Shown: positions 21,526 to 30,506 of the stretch, in pieces
How the letters are laid out: the number at the start of each line of letters is the position of its first letter
Numbering within the stretch: position 1 is the stretch's first letter
DNA from: CAWAMD01 sp963783045
GTDB lineage: Bacteria > Actinomycetota > Nitriliruptoria > Nitriliruptorales > Nitriliruptoraceae
Reading direction: 5' to 3'
DNA: 64,000 bases
NCBI GenBank assembly: GCA_963783045.1
Contig: CAWAMD010000002.1
Span: 434,001-498,000 of the forward strand
Translations under genes and position numbers: made by a program
Notes under the pieces: generated by a model
Seen by the model: the letters and a program-made list of their open reading frames with translations, nothing else
What the model was told of the DNA's origin: nothing
Database searches by the model: none

Positions 21526-21747
21526 CCTGGGCCCTCCTGGGGTGGTAGCGCGGTCCGCTGTTGACGGAGCTCTTGTGCATGTTGACAGTCGGCATGGGAG
21601 CATAGTGCAGCCCGGGGCCCACTCACATCGCGGAGGGCCGCGGACGCGCCGGCCCCTCCGGCTCCTGGCGCGTTGCCATCCCGGATGCCGGGCCACGATG
21701 GTGCTCGTGGTCGCTGGACGGTGGACCGTCCGACGTTTCCGATTGCG

Positions 21748-21819
21748 TAGCGGCGGGAGGACTCGAACCTCCGACACAGCGATTATGAGCCGCTTGCTCT
21801 ACCTCTGAGCTACGCCGCC
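21748..21819 (-). tRNA. trnM: tRNA-Met, elongator (CAT)
   Basis: 72-base cloverleaf: acceptor GGCGGCG with CGCCGCT (one G-U pair), D arm GCTC-GAGC, anticodon loop CTCATAA, T arm GGAGGTTCGAGTCCTCC, discriminator A. The anticodon stem lacks the three G-C pairs of initiator tRNA. A lysidine-modified tRNA-Ile2 cannot be fully excluded from the anticodon alone. Confidence 0.9.
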
Positions 21820-21848
21820 TCGACCGGGCGCCATGTTCGGCGTCCCAG

Positions 21849-21921
21849 AGCCCCCTGGCGGAATCGAACCGCCGACACCATCCTTACCATGGATGTGCTC
21901 TGCCGACTGAGCTAAGGGGGC
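21849..21921 (-). tRNA. trnT: tRNA-Thr (GGT)
   Basis: 73-base cloverleaf: acceptor GCCCCCT with AGGGGGC, D arm AGCTC-GAGC, anticodon stem CATCC/GGATG with loop ATGGTAA reading GGT, T arm GGCGGTTCGATTCCGCC, discriminator T. Thirty bases from tRNA-Met, so probably the same transcript. Confidence 0.95.
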
Positions 21922-22028
21922 AGGTTTCGCGAGGCGCCAGCCTACTGTCGGCGCACAGGCGCGTCGAACCGGCGTCGGCTGGCGCGCGTGTGCGGGACGG
22001 GTGGAGACTGGACCTGCGTTCTTGTCGG

Positions 22029-22110
22029 TGGAGGGAGGAGGATTCGAACCTCCGTAGGCTGAGCCGGCGAATTTACAGTCCGCTCCCTTTGGCCACTCGG
22101 GCATCCCTCC
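22029..22110 (-). tRNA. trnY: tRNA-Tyr (GTA)
   Basis: 82-base class II tRNA with a long variable arm: acceptor GGAGGGA with TCCCTCC, D arm GCCCGAGTGG, anticodon loop reading GTA within CGGACTGTAAATTCG, variable arm GCCGGCTCAGCCTAC, T arm GGAGGTTCGAATCCTCC, discriminator A. It leads the tRNA-Tyr/Thr/Met group. Confidence 0.95.
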
Positions 22111-22317
22111 GGGGCCGGTGCCGGGCACCGGGCGCGGGGCATGTTACCGAGGGGGCGGCCGATCGCAAGCTTCGGCGCGGCCTGCCCGCAGCGGCCCGCC
22201 GGCACGGGCGCTCAGCGTGACCGGCGGCCGGCCCCGAGGGCGCTCGCCGGCGGCGTCGAGACACCGCCGACCGCCCACTACGCTTGGAGAGGAACGACCG
22301 CGTCGAGGGAGGAAGCC

Positions 22318-22815
22318 GTGGCGGAGTCGAGCTTCGACATCGAGGCCAGCGTCGACCTGCAGGAGGTCGACAACGCGATCAACCAGGCCCGGAAGGAGGT
22401 CGCCTCCCGCTTCGACTTCAAGGGCACCGACACCGAGATCACCTGGCAGGACGACAAGGCGGGGATCCGGCTCGTGTCGAGCTCCGAGGACCGCGTGAAG
22501 GCCGCCCTCGACGTGCTCGAGTCGAAGCTCGTCAAGCGGCACGTGTCGCTGAAGGCGCTCGACACCGGTGCCCCCGAGGCCGCGGCGGGCGGGCGCAGCC
22601 GGATCGACGTGGCGTTGAGGACGGGCCTGTCGGCGGAGCTCGGCAAGGAGATCGTCAAGCAGATCAAGGCCACGAAGATCAAGGTCACCCCGACGAACAT
22701 GGGCGACCGGATCCGTGTCAGCGGCAAGAAGCGCGACGACCTCCAGGAGATCATCGCCATGGTCAAGGCGCAGGACTACGACGCGCCACTGGCGTTCACG
22801 AACTTCAAGTCGTAG
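22318..22815 (+). CDS. YajQ-family nucleotide-binding protein (UPF0234)
   Basis: 165-residue cytoplasmic protein. The start is GTG at 22318, preceded by GAGGGAGGAAG; the frame extends upstream without coding character. It starts MAESSFDIEASVDLQEV, and the family features VASRFDFKGTD, SSEDRVKAALDVLESKL and KATKIKVTPTNMGDRIRVSG are present. YajQ proteins have two ferredoxin-like folds; some bind cyclic di-GMP or RNA and affect gene expression, but the role here is unknown. It is transcribed divergently from the tRNA cluster and converges on htpX. Confidence 0.93.
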   Translation: MAESSFDIEASVDLQEVDNAINQARKEVASRFDFKGTDTEITWQDDKAGIRLVSSSEDRVKAALDVLESKLVKRHVSLKALDTGAPEAAAGGRSRIDVALRTGLSAELGKEIVKQIKATKIKVTPTNMGDRIRVSGKKRDDLQEIIAMVKAQDYDAPLAFTNFKS

Positions 22816-22940
22816 CGCGGGTCCCGATACCCCGGGTGGGGTCCGGGCGGAACCGCACCGGGCGGGCGGCGGGGGAACCGGTCGCGCCGGGCGGGCGCCG
22901 GGGGCGTCGTGGCGGTGGGTAGCCGTAGCATGGACGGCGA

Positions 22941-23001
22941 CTCGGGCCGTTCACTCAGCATGCTGGGCGAACGGCCCGAGTTCCGCGGTCAGGGCGCGGA
23001 A
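22941..23001. terminator. Paired hairpins between yajQ and htpX
   Basis: In the 332-base gap between convergent yajQ and htpX there is a perfect 12-bp stem (CTCGGGCCGTTC at 22941-22952 with 22969-22980), with a perfect palindrome CAGCATGCTG in its loop. A second 7-bp stem follows (22981-22987 with 22995-23001). They are likely bidirectional termination signals. A diverged copy of 22959-22988 recurs at 23021-23052. The rest of the gap shows nothing coding. Confidence 0.6.
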
Positions 23002-23147
23002 ACTCGGGCGCGTTGCCTGACATGCTGGACGATCCGCTCGAGTTACCGGCGGTGTCTGACCCGAGGGCCGCGCCCGCCGCCGCCGTGACCTGAGCTGAGG
23101 GAGTCGTGGGCGGGACGGCTCCTCGGACGGCGACGGGCGGAGAGCGG

Positions 23148-24074
23148 TCAGCCGTAGATGGTCTGGCCCGGACCGAGCTGGCCCATCTGGCGCGCCATCT
23201 CCTCGAGGGCGGCGATGCGCTCGGGGACCGGCGGGTGGGTCGAGAAGAGCTTGCCGAGGCTCATCCGGCCGCCGAAGGGCGCAGAGATGTAGAGGTGGCT
23301 GAACGCGGGGTTGGTCTCGGCGGGCGTGCCGCCGGCGCGCAGCCGCCGCGGGTCCTTGTTGCCGGCCTCGAGCTTGGCGAGGGCCCGTGCGAGGGCCAGC
23401 GGCTTGCCGGACAGCTCGGCACCGGTGCGGTCCGCGGTCGACTCGCGCGAGCGGGTGACGGCGAACTGGATCATCATCGCGGCGATCGGGGCCAGGAAGA
23501 TCAGGGCCAGCTGCCCGAACGCCCCGCCGTCGCGGTCGCGGCCACCGCCACCACCGAAGATCGCGCCCCACATCGCGATGCGGGCGATGAACGTGATGGT
23601 CGTCGCGATCATCGCCGCGACCGAGCCGATCAGGATGTCGCGGTTGTAGACGTGCTGGAGCTCGTGGGCGAGCACGCCTTCGAGCTCGTCACGGTCCATG
23701 ACCTGGTAGAGGCCCTGGTTCACACAGACGGCGGCGTGCTCGGGGTTGCGGCCGGTGGCGAACGCGTTGAGCTGCGGCGACGGGCTCATGAACAGCTTCG
23801 GCATGGGCTTGCTCGCGCGCTGGGACAGCCCGCGGACGATCGAGTAGATGTCCGGGTAGTCCGACTCCTCGATCGGCTGGGCCCGCGCCGCCTTGATCGC
23901 GATCTTGTCGCTGTAGAAGTACCCGACGAAGTTCATCGCGACGGAGATGAACAGCATCAGGTACAGGAACGAGTTACCGCCGCCGCCGTATCGACCATCG
24001 AGGATCGTGCCGACCCACAGCAGCAGGCCGGACAGGGCGGCGAGCAGGACGAACGTCTTGGCGCTCTTGAACAT
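23148..24074 (-). CDS. htpX: Membrane zinc metalloprotease HtpX
   Basis: M48-family protease that degrades misfolded membrane proteins, 308 residues. Two N-terminal membrane helices (about 8-23 and 35-53) precede the zinc motif HELQH at 137-141 (in HELQHVYNRD) and the third ligand Glu211 in SRESTADRTGA. A Gly-rich loop (174-178) and another hydrophobic segment follow. The C-terminus carries FSTHPPVPERIAALEEMA. The gene lies near the menaquinone/prenyl-synthase region, as in mycobacteria. Confidence 0.95.
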   Translation of the reverse strand: MFKSAKTFVLLAALSGLLLWVGTILDGRYGGGGNSFLYLMLFISVAMNFVGYFYSDKIAIKAARAQPIEESDYPDIYSIVRGLSQRASKPMPKLFMSPSPQLNAFATGRNPEHAAVCVNQGLYQVMDRDELEGVLAHELQHVYNRDILIGSVAAMIATTITFIARIAMWGAIFGGGGGRDRDGGAFGQLALIFLAPIAAMMIQFAVTRSRESTADRTGAELSGKPLALARALAKLEAGNKDPRRLRAGGTPAETNPAFSHLYISAPFGGRMSLGKLFSTHPPVPERIAALEEMARQMGQLGPGQTIYG

Positions 24075-24409
24075 GGTCCTTCGGCGATCGGTCGGGCGCC
24101 TGCACCGGGGCGGGCGCGTCTCGGCTTCTCAACAACACGGGAAACGCCGGCGGGTTGCCCCGGCTTCCCGTGTCTGGTGTTCGTTCGTGCGGCGCACCGG
24201 GATCGGTGGCGTCACCACGAGGCTACCGAGGCGGGCGCTCCCCTCCGCCGTGCAGCGGTCAACGTCGGGTAAAGACCGGGTCAAGGCGCCCGCCGGCCCC
24301 GGTCGCCCGTCCCTCTTGCGCAGAACCTCAGGTCCGGCGGTTTCCGGGGCGCTCGGACGACGCGCGCAGCGGGCCGGCGCCGGGCACCGGCGGGGCGCTC
24401 ACGGCCGGG
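24075..24409. other. Intergenic region between the 11-gene nuo operon and htpX
   Basis: These 335 bases hold no supported gene. They contain a hairpin at 24135-24173 that could end the nuo transcript, and must carry any htpX promoter. Nothing else was recognised. Confidence 0.6.
24135..24173 (-). terminator. Hairpin downstream of the 11-gene nuo operon
   Basis: Outer 9-bp stem ACACGGGAA/TTCCCGTGT (24135-24143 with 24165-24173) continued by an inner GCCGG/CCGGC stem after a two-base bulge. It lies about 240 bases past the nuoN stop and about 60 bases before htpX. Without a U-tract it may be a terminator or an element of the htpX leader. Confidence 0.5.
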
Positions 24410-25879
24410 TCAGGGGCCCGTGGCGAGCAGCGCACCGACGGACGAGTACGACGAGATCAGCCCGGGCAGGATCCCGAGCAGCACCGTGACGAGCATCAGG
24501 ACGACCACGACCGCTGACAGATTCAGGCCGGGCTGCAGGCGTCCGACGCCGACGCGGGCGCTGTCCATCCACATCGTGCGGATGACCTTCAGGTAGTAGA
24601 AGAAGGCCACCACCGAGTTCAGGACGAGGAAGCCCAGCAGCACGTAGCCGAACCCCGTGCCGGCGTTGGCGGCCGCCTGGATGATCGCGAACTTCGCCCA
24701 CAGGCCGACGGTCGGCGGGGCCCCTCCGAGGCTGAGCAGGAAGACCGTCATCGCCAGCGCCAGCAGCGGCGAACGAGACCCGAGGCCGGCGTAGTCGGAC
24801 AGCGACCGCTCCCCCGTCTTGCGGTTCACCGCGACCGCGACACCGAACGCCCCGATGTTCATGACCGCATAGGCGGCGAGGTAGAAGACGATCGCCTGCA
24901 CGGCGCCGTCGTTGACGCTCGCGTTGCCCGACTGCGCCACCCCGAACGGGATGAGCATGTAGCCGGCCTGGGCGATCGAGGAGTAGGCCAGCAGGCGGAC
25001 GATGTCGCGCTGCTGCAGCGCGAGCAGGTTGCCGAGGCTCATCGTGAGGATCGCCAGGAGCCCGAGGACCGGGGCCCACACGTCGGCGAGCGGACCGAAC
25101 GCGATGAATGCCACGGCGATCATCCCGGCGAAGCCGGCGGCCTTGGAGGCGACCGCGAGCATGGCAGCGACCGGCATCGGCGACCCGGCGTAGGTGTCGG
25201 GCGCCCAGAAGTGGAACGGCACCGCCGAGATCTTGAAGCCGAACCCCGTCAGGACGAGCAGGACCGAGGCCAGCAGCAGCGGCGCCGGCGCCGTCTGCGC
25301 CGCCAGGGCATCGGCGATGCCGGTCAGCGAGGTGGTGCCCGTGAACCCGTACACCATCGACATGCCGAACAGCATCATCGCGACCGACAGGACGCCGATG
25401 AGGAAGAACTTCAGTGCCGCCTCCGAGGAGTACAGGTCCCGCTTGCGGAGCCCCGCCATGACGAACGCCGGGATCGAGACGGTCTCGAGCGCCACGAAGA
25501 GGAGCAGCAGGTCGCGGGCCGACGGCATGATGATCATGCCGAGGAACGAGGTCAGCAGCAGGAAGTAGTACTCGCTCTGGAAGTAGCGGCCCTCGGCGAA
25601 CCAGCGCCACGAGATCCCGAGGATGGCCAGCAGGCTGCCGAGGAACACGAGCGTGAACACGACGGTGTAGTCGTTGACGACGAACATGCCGCCGAAGGTC
25701 GAGCGCGGGTGCCCCCAGGCGGCGACCGTGAAGCCGATCGCCACGGCTGTCCCGAGCCCTGCCACCGGATTGACCAGCTGCTTGTAGTCGGCCTTGATCA
25801 CGAGGTCGACGAGCAGCACGACCAGCGCCGTGATGGTGAGCACGAGCTCGGGCGCGATGGCCAGGTAGTCGATGGTCAT
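24410..25879 (-). CDS. nuoN: NADH-quinone oxidoreductase subunit N (11-gene operon)
   Basis: Antiporter-like proton-pumping subunit of the complex I membrane arm, 489 residues with about 14 membrane helices. The start was placed at the ATG at 25879 (MTIDYLAIAPELVLT) with GGAG 7 bases upstream; a GTG four codons earlier is possible. The conserved pump segments include PFHFWAPDTYAGSPMPVAAML and LLAYSSIAQAGYM. Last gene of the operon, 40 bases after nuoM. Confidence 0.95.
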   Translation of the reverse strand: MTIDYLAIAPELVLTITALVVLLVDLVIKADYKQLVNPVAGLGTAVAIGFTVAAWGHPRSTFGGMFVVNDYTVVFTLVFLGSLLAILGISWRWFAEGRYFQSEYYFLLLTSFLGMIIMPSARDLLLLFVALETVSIPAFVMAGLRKRDLYSSEAALKFFLIGVLSVAMMLFGMSMVYGFTGTTSLTGIADALAAQTAPAPLLLASVLLVLTGFGFKISAVPFHFWAPDTYAGSPMPVAAMLAVASKAAGFAGMIAVAFIAFGPLADVWAPVLGLLAILTMSLGNLLALQQRDIVRLLAYSSIAQAGYMLIPFGVAQSGNASVNDGAVQAIVFYLAAYAVMNIGAFGVAVAVNRKTGERSLSDYAGLGSRSPLLALAMTVFLLSLGGAPPTVGLWAKFAIIQAAANAGTGFGYVLLGFLVLNSVVAFFYYLKVIRTMWMDSARVGVGRLQPGLNLSAVVVVLMLVTVLLGILPGLISSYSSVGALLATGP

Positions 25880-25919
25880 GGTGTGCTCCACCTCCGGGCG
25901 GCGGCGAGGGGCAGGTCCG

Positions 25920-27452
25920 TCACCGCCCCACGAACTGCATCAGGGTGTCCACCGCGCCGTTCTGGACGCCGAACACGAGCCGGGGCCAGATCCCCATGGC
26001 CAGGATGATGACGAGCAGCGGCAGCCAGGCCACCCACTCGACGGCCACGACGTCCGTGAGCGCCCGGTCGGCCCAGGACCGCGGCGGCAGCCCGAGGTTG
26101 ATCCGCTGCAGCAGCCACAGGAAGTAGGCGGCGGTCAGGACCGTGCCGACGGCGGCGGTGATCACGAGCCCGAGGTAGAGCCCGCCGTAGCTCGTCGCCA
26201 GGTGACCGGCCGGGTTGATGGCGGCCCACATCGCCGAGAACTCGCCCCAGAAGCCGGCCAGGCCCGGCAGCCCGAGCGAGGCGATCGCCACGAAGGCGAG
26301 CAGCACCCCGTAGCGGGGCATCTTCACGAGCAGGCCGCCGCCGATCGTCGCGATGTCGCGGGTGTGGTAGCGCTCGTGCAGCGAGCCGGCGAGGAAGAAC
26401 AGCATCCCGGTGATGACGCCATGGGCGATGTTGCCGTACAGCGCCGCCTGGATGCCGCTGGCCGTCATGGAGGCGATCCCGAGCATCACGAAGCCCATGT
26501 GGCCGACGGACGAGAACGCGATGAGCCGCTTCACGTCGGACTGGGCGAGGCAGCACAGCGAGCCGTAGATGATGCCGATGACCGCGAGCACACCGATGAC
26601 CGGCGCGAAGCGCAGCGCTCCCTCGTGCAGGATCGGCAGCCCGATGCGGATGAAGCCGTAGGTCCCCATCTTCAGCAGCACGCCGGCCAGCAGCACGGAG
26701 CCGATCGTCGGCGCCTCGGTGTGGGCGTCGGGCAGCCACGTGTGGAACGGCCACATCGGGACCTTGATCGCGAACCCGAGGAAGAGCCCGAGGAACGCCC
26801 AGGTCTGGAAGGTCCGGTTGCCGATCGCCATCTGCGAGAGCTGCTGGATGTCCCAGGTGGACCCGCCGGCCTTGAAGAAGATGGCCAGGAAGGCCACGAG
26901 CATGAACACCGACCCGAACAGCGTGTAGAGGAAGAACTTGACGCTCGCGTACTCGCGCCGGGGACCGCCCCACATGCCGATCATGAAGTACATCGGGACG
27001 AGGACGAGCTCCCAGAAGATGAAGAAGAGCACGAGGTCGAACGCGATGAAGGTGCCGCCCATGCCGGTCTGCAGCAGCAGCATGAGCGCGAGCAGCCCCT
27101 TGGGCTTGCCGGGATCCGGCACGTACCTCAGCGTGTAGATCGCGCACAGGAAGGTCAGCAGGTAGGTCAGCACGAACAGCGGGAGGCTGATCCCGTCCAC
27201 GCCGATGTGGTAGTTGGCGTGGATGGCGCTGATCCATCCGGTGTTCGTCACGAACTGGAGGTCGCCGGCCCGCGAGTAGTCGAAGCTCGCCGCGATCGCC
27301 ACGACCAGCGCGAGGGCGATCCCGGTGATGCCGACGGCGGTCAGACGGATCTCACGGTCCATCCGCGACGGCATGACGGCCAGCAGGCCGGCCCCGGCGA
27401 GGGGCAGGAAGACCGCGAGCGTCAGCGCCCACCCTGCGGTTGAGGGGTCCAT
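25920..27452 (-). CDS. nuoM: NADH-quinone oxidoreductase subunit M (11-gene operon)
   Basis: Antiporter-like pump subunit, 510 residues. It contains FWELVLVPMYFMIGMWGG, PFHTWLPDAHTEAPTIGSV and RLIAFSSVGHMGFVMLG, the NuoM versions of the pump motifs, with the key Glu and Lys residues. The ATG at 27452 has GGAGG 7 bases upstream. A gap of 78 bases from nuoL is the largest in this otherwise tight operon. Confidence 0.96.
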   Translation of the reverse strand: MDPSTAGWALTLAVFLPLAGAGLLAVMPSRMDREIRLTAVGITGIALALVVAIAASFDYSRAGDLQFVTNTGWISAIHANYHIGVDGISLPLFVLTYLLTFLCAIYTLRYVPDPGKPKGLLALMLLLQTGMGGTFIAFDLVLFFIFWELVLVPMYFMIGMWGGPRREYASVKFFLYTLFGSVFMLVAFLAIFFKAGGSTWDIQQLSQMAIGNRTFQTWAFLGLFLGFAIKVPMWPFHTWLPDAHTEAPTIGSVLLAGVLLKMGTYGFIRIGLPILHEGALRFAPVIGVLAVIGIIYGSLCCLAQSDVKRLIAFSSVGHMGFVMLGIASMTASGIQAALYGNIAHGVITGMLFFLAGSLHERYHTRDIATIGGGLLVKMPRYGVLLAFVAIASLGLPGLAGFWGEFSAMWAAINPAGHLATSYGGLYLGLVITAAVGTVLTAAYFLWLLQRINLGLPPRSWADRALTDVVAVEWVAWLPLLVIILAMGIWPRLVFGVQNGAVDTLMQFVGR

Positions 27453-27530
27453 CGTTGTGCCTCCAGGTCGCTCCGTCCTCGGACGGGGCGTCGTTGCCGC
27501 ATTGGTCTGTTCTGCTGTGCTGCCTGTCCC

Positions 27531-29570
27531 CTACCGTGCGCCCGCGAACACGAGCACCAGCACGATGACCCCGGCGACGAGCGTCGCCGCATAGCGCTGG
27601 ACGTGGCCGGACTGGATCCGCTTGAGCTTGCCGCTCCACCAGGCGGCGCTGAACGCCGCGCCGTTCACCCCGCCGTCGATGACCTTCTGGTCGACCGTGG
27701 TGTAGGTGACGCCGGCCACGCGCCCGACCGTGTCGCCGACCCAGTTCACGACGGCGTCGATGCCCCGCTGGTTGCTCGCGTAGGCCGCCGGACCGAGCCG
27801 ATCGCGCACCGGGGCGACCACGAGCGCGTACCCGAGGTCGTCGAGCCAGAGCTTGCGCTCGAGCGCCGTGCTGAAACCGCCCATGTGCAGCGTCGGATCT
27901 CGCTCGGGGAGCCCGTCGCCGTAGTAGCGCCACGCAAGCGCCGCCGCGGCCAGGAACACGGCCAGCGCCTCGAGCGCCACGTCGAGGTGGAAGGTCGGTG
28001 GGCCGACCAGCATCCCCTCGGAGGGCTCGGCGCCTGCGGCCGCCGGGAAGCTGGCCTGCTCGAGGGTCTCGGTGGCGGTCCACTGCTCGAAGTTGGCGTC
28101 CTTCGGCCACCACGGCGAGCCGAGGTAGCCGGCGCCGATGGACAGCGCCGCGAGCGCGACGAGCGGCACGAGGATCCAGCGCCCGGACTCGTGCGGGTGG
28201 CCATGGGCGCGGGTCTCGCCCCAGAAGATGAGGAAGACCGCGCGGCCCATGTAGAAGGTCGTCACACCGGCTGCGGCGAGCCCGAGCCAGAACACGAGCG
28301 GTCCGGTGGCGAATCCCTGGCCGCCCCAGTGCTGGGCGGTGACCAGGATCTCGTCCTTCGAGAAGAACCCGGCGGTCAGCGGGAACCCGGCCAGCGCCAG
28401 GGATCCGACGACGAAGGTCCAGAAGGTGGTCGGCATCTTCCTGCGCAGCCCACCCATGTCGGACATGTTGTTGCTGTGCACCGCATGGATGAGCGACCCG
28501 GCGGCGAGGAACAGCAGCGCCTTGAAGAACCCGTGGGTGAACAGGTGGAAGATGCCGGCCGTGTACCCGCCGACGCCGAGGGCCGCGATCATGTAGCCGA
28601 GCTGGCTCACGGTCGAGTAGGCGAGCACCTTCTTCACGTCGTCCTGGACCATCGCGAGGAACCCGGCGACGAACAGCGTCACCGTGCCGACGATGGCGAT
28701 CGTGTGCATGACGCCGATCGACTGGGCGAAGATCGGATACAGCCGGGCGATGAAGAACACGCCGGCCGTCACCATCGTGGCGGCGTGGATGAGCGCCGAG
28801 ACCGGCGTCGGTCCGGCCATCGCGTCTGGCAGCCACACGTGCAGCGGGAACTGGCCCGACTTGCCGACCGCACCGAGGAAGATCAGCAGCGTGCCGAGCA
28901 CGATCCGGCCGTGGGGCAGCGCGCCGGAGGTCGCGGCGTCGATCGTCCCCTGGATGTTGAAGGGGTTGGTCGTCCCGGTCTGCGCGAACGCGCTCGACAG
29001 GACGATGACGCCGACGATGAGGCCGATGTCGGCGAACTTCGTGACGAGGAACGCCTTGTTGCCGGCGTCCTGGTTCGACTTCTCCTCCCAGTAGAAGCCG
29101 ATGAGCAGGTAGGAGCAGACCCCGACGAGCTCCCAGCCCACCACGGCCAGCAGCGTGTTGTTCGCGATGACGAGCAGCAGCATCGAGAACGTGAACAGCG
29201 AGAGCATCGCGTAGAAGTAGGTGAAGCGGACCTCGCCCCGCATGTACTCCCGGGAGTAGATCTGCACCATCAGCGAGACGGTGGTCACGAGCAGGAACAT
29301 CATCGACGTGAGCCCGTCGACGAGCATGCCCAGCTCGAGCTGGAAGCCACCGCCGAGCGGCGCCCACACGATCGCCTGCTCGAGCGGCTCGATCGGGGCG
29401 TTGAACAGCGTGTGCCAGGCGATCCCGATGCTGATGATCCAGGCGATCGCGATCGCGGCGATCCCGACCTCCGCCCCCTTCCAGGGCATCAGGTTGCCGA
29501 AGAGGGCGATGACCGCGGTCGCGATGAGGGGCAGCAGCGGCACCCAGTACGCGTTCTCCATCAGCTGCAC
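27531..29570 (-). CDS. nuoL: NADH-quinone oxidoreductase subunit L (11-gene operon)
   Basis: Largest pump subunit with the long lateral helix, 679 residues. Motifs include GWELVGVCSYLLIGFYWEE, PLHVWLPDAMAGPTPVSALI, KKVLAYSTVSQLGYM and FFSKDEIL. The C-terminal region (about 560-679) carries the traverse helix and a final membrane segment. The start is GTG at 29570 with GGAG 9 bases upstream; ATG at 29561 is less well supported. Sixteen bases separate it from nuoK. Confidence 0.96.
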   Translation of the reverse strand: MQLMENAYWVPLLPLIATAVIALFGNLMPWKGAEVGIAAIAIAWIISIGIAWHTLFNAPIEPLEQAIVWAPLGGGFQLELGMLVDGLTSMMFLLVTTVSLMVQIYSREYMRGEVRFTYFYAMLSLFTFSMLLLVIANNTLLAVVGWELVGVCSYLLIGFYWEEKSNQDAGNKAFLVTKFADIGLIVGVIVLSSAFAQTGTTNPFNIQGTIDAATSGALPHGRIVLGTLLIFLGAVGKSGQFPLHVWLPDAMAGPTPVSALIHAATMVTAGVFFIARLYPIFAQSIGVMHTIAIVGTVTLFVAGFLAMVQDDVKKVLAYSTVSQLGYMIAALGVGGYTAGIFHLFTHGFFKALLFLAAGSLIHAVHSNNMSDMGGLRRKMPTTFWTFVVGSLALAGFPLTAGFFSKDEILVTAQHWGGQGFATGPLVFWLGLAAAGVTTFYMGRAVFLIFWGETRAHGHPHESGRWILVPLVALAALSIGAGYLGSPWWPKDANFEQWTATETLEQASFPAAAGAEPSEGMLVGPPTFHLDVALEALAVFLAAAALAWRYYGDGLPERDPTLHMGGFSTALERKLWLDDLGYALVVAPVRDRLGPAAYASNQRGIDAVVNWVGDTVGRVAGVTYTTVDQKVIDGGVNGAAFSAAWWSGKLKRIQSGHVQRYAATLVAGVIVLVLVFAGAR

Positions 29571-29586
29571 GGCAGGACGCTCCTTG

Positions 29587-29898
29587 TCACCAGCGCATCA
29601 GGTCGGCGTCGTCAACGTCGATCGAGGCGCGGTTGCGGAACATGTTCAGGACGATGGCGAGGCCGACGCCGACCTCCGCCGCGGCGATGGCGATGACGAA
29701 GAGCGCGAACACCTGACCGGTGGCGTGCTCGTCGGCGGCGAAGAGCAGATCGTGGAAGGCGACCAGGTTGATGTTCACGGCGTTGAGCATCAGCTCGACG
29801 CTCATGAGCACCAGCACGGCGTTGCGTCGCGCGATGATCCCGTAGATCCCGACGCAGAACAGGAACGCGGCGAGGATCAGTGGCCCGAGCAGGCTCAT
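29587..29898 (-). CDS. nuoK: NADH-quinone oxidoreductase subunit K (11-gene operon)
   Basis: Small proton-channel subunit with three membrane helices, 103 residues. The start at the ATG at 29898 overlaps the nuoJ stop by 4 bases. RRNAVLVLMSVELMLNAVNI holds the conserved buried glutamate of helix 2, and FVIAIAAAEVGVGLAIVL the second glutamate. Normal length for the family. Confidence 0.96.
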   Translation of the reverse strand: MSLLGPLILAAFLFCVGIYGIIARRNAVLVLMSVELMLNAVNINLVAFHDLLFAADEHATGQVFALFVIAIAAAEVGVGLAIVLNMFRNRASIDVDDADLMRW

Positions 29899-30506
29899 GC
29901 GGCACCACCCCCGGGGTGGCTCGGCACGCGGTCCTCGGGGCGCGGGGTGTGCTCGAAGGGGGGTGCGTCGCCCATCTCGATGCGGGTCGGCGGGGCTTCC
30001 TGGCCGGAGTCGCCGGTCTCGCGCCGGGCGAGCAGCACCGTGCCGACGAGCGCCCCGAGCAGCAGCATCGAGGCGATCTCGAACGGCAAGACCCAGGTGG
30101 AGAAGAGGGCGGTGCCGAGCGCGCCGATGTCGAGGGTCGCGACGGGCAGTCCGGCGGTCGCGTCCCGGAACGCCTGCACGATCAGCGCGACGAGCACGCC
30201 GAACATGGCGAGCGCGACGCCGGCACCGAGCCCGCGGTTGTCGCTGTCGAGCGCCTCCCGGCCGATCGGGGCGCGGGTGAGCATGAGTCCGAAGAGGAAG
30301 AGCACCGCCACCGCGCCGACGTAGACGACGATCTGCACGAAGGCCACGAAGTCGGCACCGAGGACCAGGAACACGCCGCCGATGCCGGCGAGCGTCGCCG
30401 CCAGGAAGAGCGCGGCGTGGACGAGGTTCCTGGAGGTCACCACCGCGAGCGCGGACAGTCCGGTGGCGATGGCGACCAGGATGAAGACAACGTCCCGGAT
30501 CGTCAC
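29895..30506 (-). CDS. nuoJ: NADH-quinone oxidoreductase subunit J (11-gene operon)
   Basis: Five-helix membrane subunit, 203 residues. It contains ADFVAFVQIVVYVGAVAVLFLF, the conserved helix 3 with the pi-bulge tyrosine. The last ~40 residues (after LLARRETGDSG) are a polar Pro/Glu-rich tail outside the membrane. The start is GTG, overlapping the nuoI stop by 4 bases (GTGA). Confidence 0.95.
   Translation of the reverse strand: MTIRDVVFILVAIATGLSALAVVTSRNLVHAALFLAATLAGIGGVFLVLGADFVAFVQIVVYVGAVAVLFLFGLMLTRAPIGREALDSDNRGLGAGVALAMFGVLVALIVQAFRDATAGLPVATLDIGALGTALFSTWVLPFEIASMLLLGALVGTVLLARRETGDSGQEAPPTRIEMGDAPPFEHTPRPEDRVPSHPGGGAA

Noticed and set aside
21559..21584. Plus-strand TTGACG and TTGACA near the tuf start as a promoter
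   Set aside because: No suitable -10 follows at the right distance and no plus-strand gene begins downstream.
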